In this document: positions 62,879 through 64,000 of the stretch, piece by piece
How positions within the stretch are numbered: the first letter of the stretch is position 1
Layout of the letters: every line of letters starts with the position of its first letter
Assembly (NCBI RefSeq): GCF_003967355.1
Contig: NZ_BIFH01000040.1
Span: 87,711-151,710, forward strand
Direction: 5' to 3'
From: Embleya hyalina
Lineage (GTDB): Bacteria > Actinomycetota > Actinomycetes > Streptomycetales > Streptomycetaceae
Length of the DNA: 64,000 nt
Notes under the pieces: generated by a model
Told to the model about the DNA's origin: nothing
The model's database searches: none
Seen by the model: the letters and a program-made list of their open reading frames with translations, nothing else
Translations under genes and position numbers: made by a program

Positions 62879-63930
62879 CCGACGGCACGAGTACCACCAC
62901 CACCCGACTCGGCGGCCCGGAACGGCGGCGACCGAGGGTATTGCTCGCGATGGACCCGGCCGTGGCCGCACGCATCCTGGACGACGAGGCCCGGACCCGA
63001 CTGGACGCCCTCGCCGAGGTCGACCTGGACCTGATCGCGGCCGACTTCGCCGCCCCCGACGCGGCCGCCGCGCTGGCCGAGGCAGAGGTGCTGTTCACCT
63101 GCTGGGGCAGCGCGCCGCTGGACGAGGCGGTGCTGGCCCGTGCGCCGAGGCTGCGTGCCGTGGTGCACGCGGCCGGATCGGTCAAGCACCACCTCACCGA
63201 CGCGGCCTGGGCCCGCGGCCTGATCGTCTCCTCCGGCGCGGCGGCCAACGCGCTGCCGGTGGCCGAATACACCGTTGCCGCGGTGCTGTTCGCCAACAAG
63301 CGGGTGCTACGGATCCGGGACGCCTACCGGGCGGAACGGCGCCTGGTCGACTGGGACGCCCGGTTCCCGGGATTCGGCAACTACCGGCGCACCATCGGGA
63401 TCGTCGGCGCCTCCCGGATCGGCCGGCGCGTACTCGAACTGCTGCGCCCGTTCGACTTCGAACTGCTGCTGCACGACCCGTACGTGACCACGGATCAGGC
63501 CGAGGCGCTCGGCGCCCGACGGGTGGACCTGGACGAACTGATGCGCCGCTCCGACGTGGTCAGCGTGCACGCCCCCGAACTGGAGTCCACCCATCACCTG
63601 TTGGACCGCCGACGCCTGGCCCTGATGCGGGACGGCGCCACGCTGATCAACACCGCCCGCGGCTCACTGGTGGACCAGGAAGCCCTCACGGAAGAGCTGG
63701 TCGCCGGCCGCCTGGACGCGGTCATCGACGTCACCGAGCCCGACGTCCTCCCGCCCGCGTCCCCGCTCTACGACCTCCCCAACGTCCTCCTGACCCCGCA
63801 CATCGCGGGCTCCCTCGGCGGCGAACTCCGCCGCATGGTGGCCTCGGCCCTCGACGAACTGGACCGCTACACCAGGGGCGTGCCCTTCGCCCACGAGGTG
63901 GAACCGGCAACCCTGACCCGCTCGGCCTGA
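62875..63930 (+). CDS. D-isomer-specific 2-hydroxyacid dehydrogenase
   Basis: This 351-residue NAD(P)-dependent oxidoreductase has the Rossmann motif GIVGASRIGRRVLELL near 180. The catalytic residues appear as Arg in INTARGSLVDQEAL, Glu in VIDVTEPDVLP and His in LLTPHIAGSLGG. Such enzymes interconvert 2-keto and D-2-hydroxy acids. In this operon it probably acts on a product of the imported sugar, perhaps a sugar acid. The GTG overlaps the permease stop by four bases. A terminator follows at once. Confidence 0.9.
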   Translation: MTDGTSTTTTRLGGPERRRPRVLLAMDPAVAARILDDEARTRLDALAEVDLDLIAADFAAPDAAAALAEAEVLFTCWGSAPLDEAVLARAPRLRAVVHAAGSVKHHLTDAAWARGLIVSSGAAANALPVAEYTVAAVLFANKRVLRIRDAYRAERRLVDWDARFPGFGNYRRTIGIVGASRIGRRVLELLRPFDFELLLHDPYVTTDQAEALGARRVDLDELMRRSDVVSVHAPELESTHHLLDRRRLALMRDGATLINTARGSLVDQEALTEELVAGRLDAVIDVTEPDVLPPASPLYDLPNVLLTPHIAGSLGGELRRMVASALDELDRYTRGVPFAHEVEPATLTRSA

Positions 63931-63936
63931 CCCCGC

Positions 63937-63971
63937 GCCCGACGCCCGAACCCCGCCTTCGGGCGTCGGGC
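63937..63971. terminator. Terminator closing the sugar-uptake operon
   Basis: GCCCGACGCCCGAA (63937-63950) and TTCGGGCGTCGGGC (63958-63971) form a perfect 14-bp stem with a 7-base loop, six bases after the dehydrogenase stop. Confidence 0.92.
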
Positions 63972-64000
63972 CCGGGTCGGCCTCGAACGCCGGCCGGGGC

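Overview
The window is high-GC DNA with actinomycete gene style: GTG and TTG starts, GGAGG-type ribosome binding sites, and an HU protein with a long lysine-rich tail. An LPMO, DUF6230/DUF6114 proteins and DasR-type operators also point to Streptomyces or a close relative in the Streptomycetales. The species cannot be told from the sequence. I saw no rRNA, tRNA, CRISPR array, transposase or phage gene.

Layout. 1-3.7 kb: a truncated quinone oxidoreductase, a TetR regulator, a gene-free 1.5 kb stretch and the HU gene. 3.9-9.9 kb (minus strand): a compact class I lanthipeptide locus (precursor, full-length LanB, LanC) followed by a secreted PI-PLC-like protein. 10.2-23.9 kb: a catabolic island with a P450, a glutamine-synthetase-like ligase, an ADC-like enzyme, an APC permease, a MarR regulator, a class I amidotransferase hydrolase, two aldehyde dehydrogenases, an HpaD-type ring-cleavage dioxygenase, an HpaG-type hydrolase, a ferredoxin and a ferredoxin reductase. 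A 20-bp palindrome of the type ATYGTTTGGGNNCAAACGAT sits in front of its transcription units. One further copy lies 18 kb away, between an amidotransferase and an amidohydrolase at 37.9 kb. I infer one MarR-controlled regulon for breakdown of an amine, probably aromatic, through a gamma-glutamyl intermediate and homoprotocatechuate.

24.2-30.3 kb: a five-gene cassette (Fe/2OG dioxygenase, DUF6271-like protein, PLP decarboxylase, GNAT acetyltransferase, MFS exporter) that looks like a small natural-product operon, with a DasR-like site upstream. 30.5-37.1 kb: a 2170-residue LPXTG-type wall protein with six DUF5979-like repeats. 38-41.5 kb: amidohydrolase, LLM-class oxidoreductase and two small proteins. 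41.5-48.7 kb: ArsR/MFS pair, DUF6230/DUF6114 pair, a degraded PRPP synthetase remnant, and a DNA-binding protein facing an AvrRpt2-like secreted cysteine protease.

48.8-55.9 kb: argS, a TetR-like protein, the gluconate genes gntP-gntK facing a GntR regulator, a chitin/cellulose-active LPMO behind a DasR-like site, and a methyltransferase. 56-64 kb: a sugar-uptake locus with a DUF2264 protein, a DeoR/LacI hybrid regulator, an ABC importer (binding protein plus two permeases, no ATPase) and a 2-hydroxyacid dehydrogenase. GATCGAACGATC sites flank the regulator gene. Many genes end in long perfect inverted repeats that should act as intrinsic terminators.
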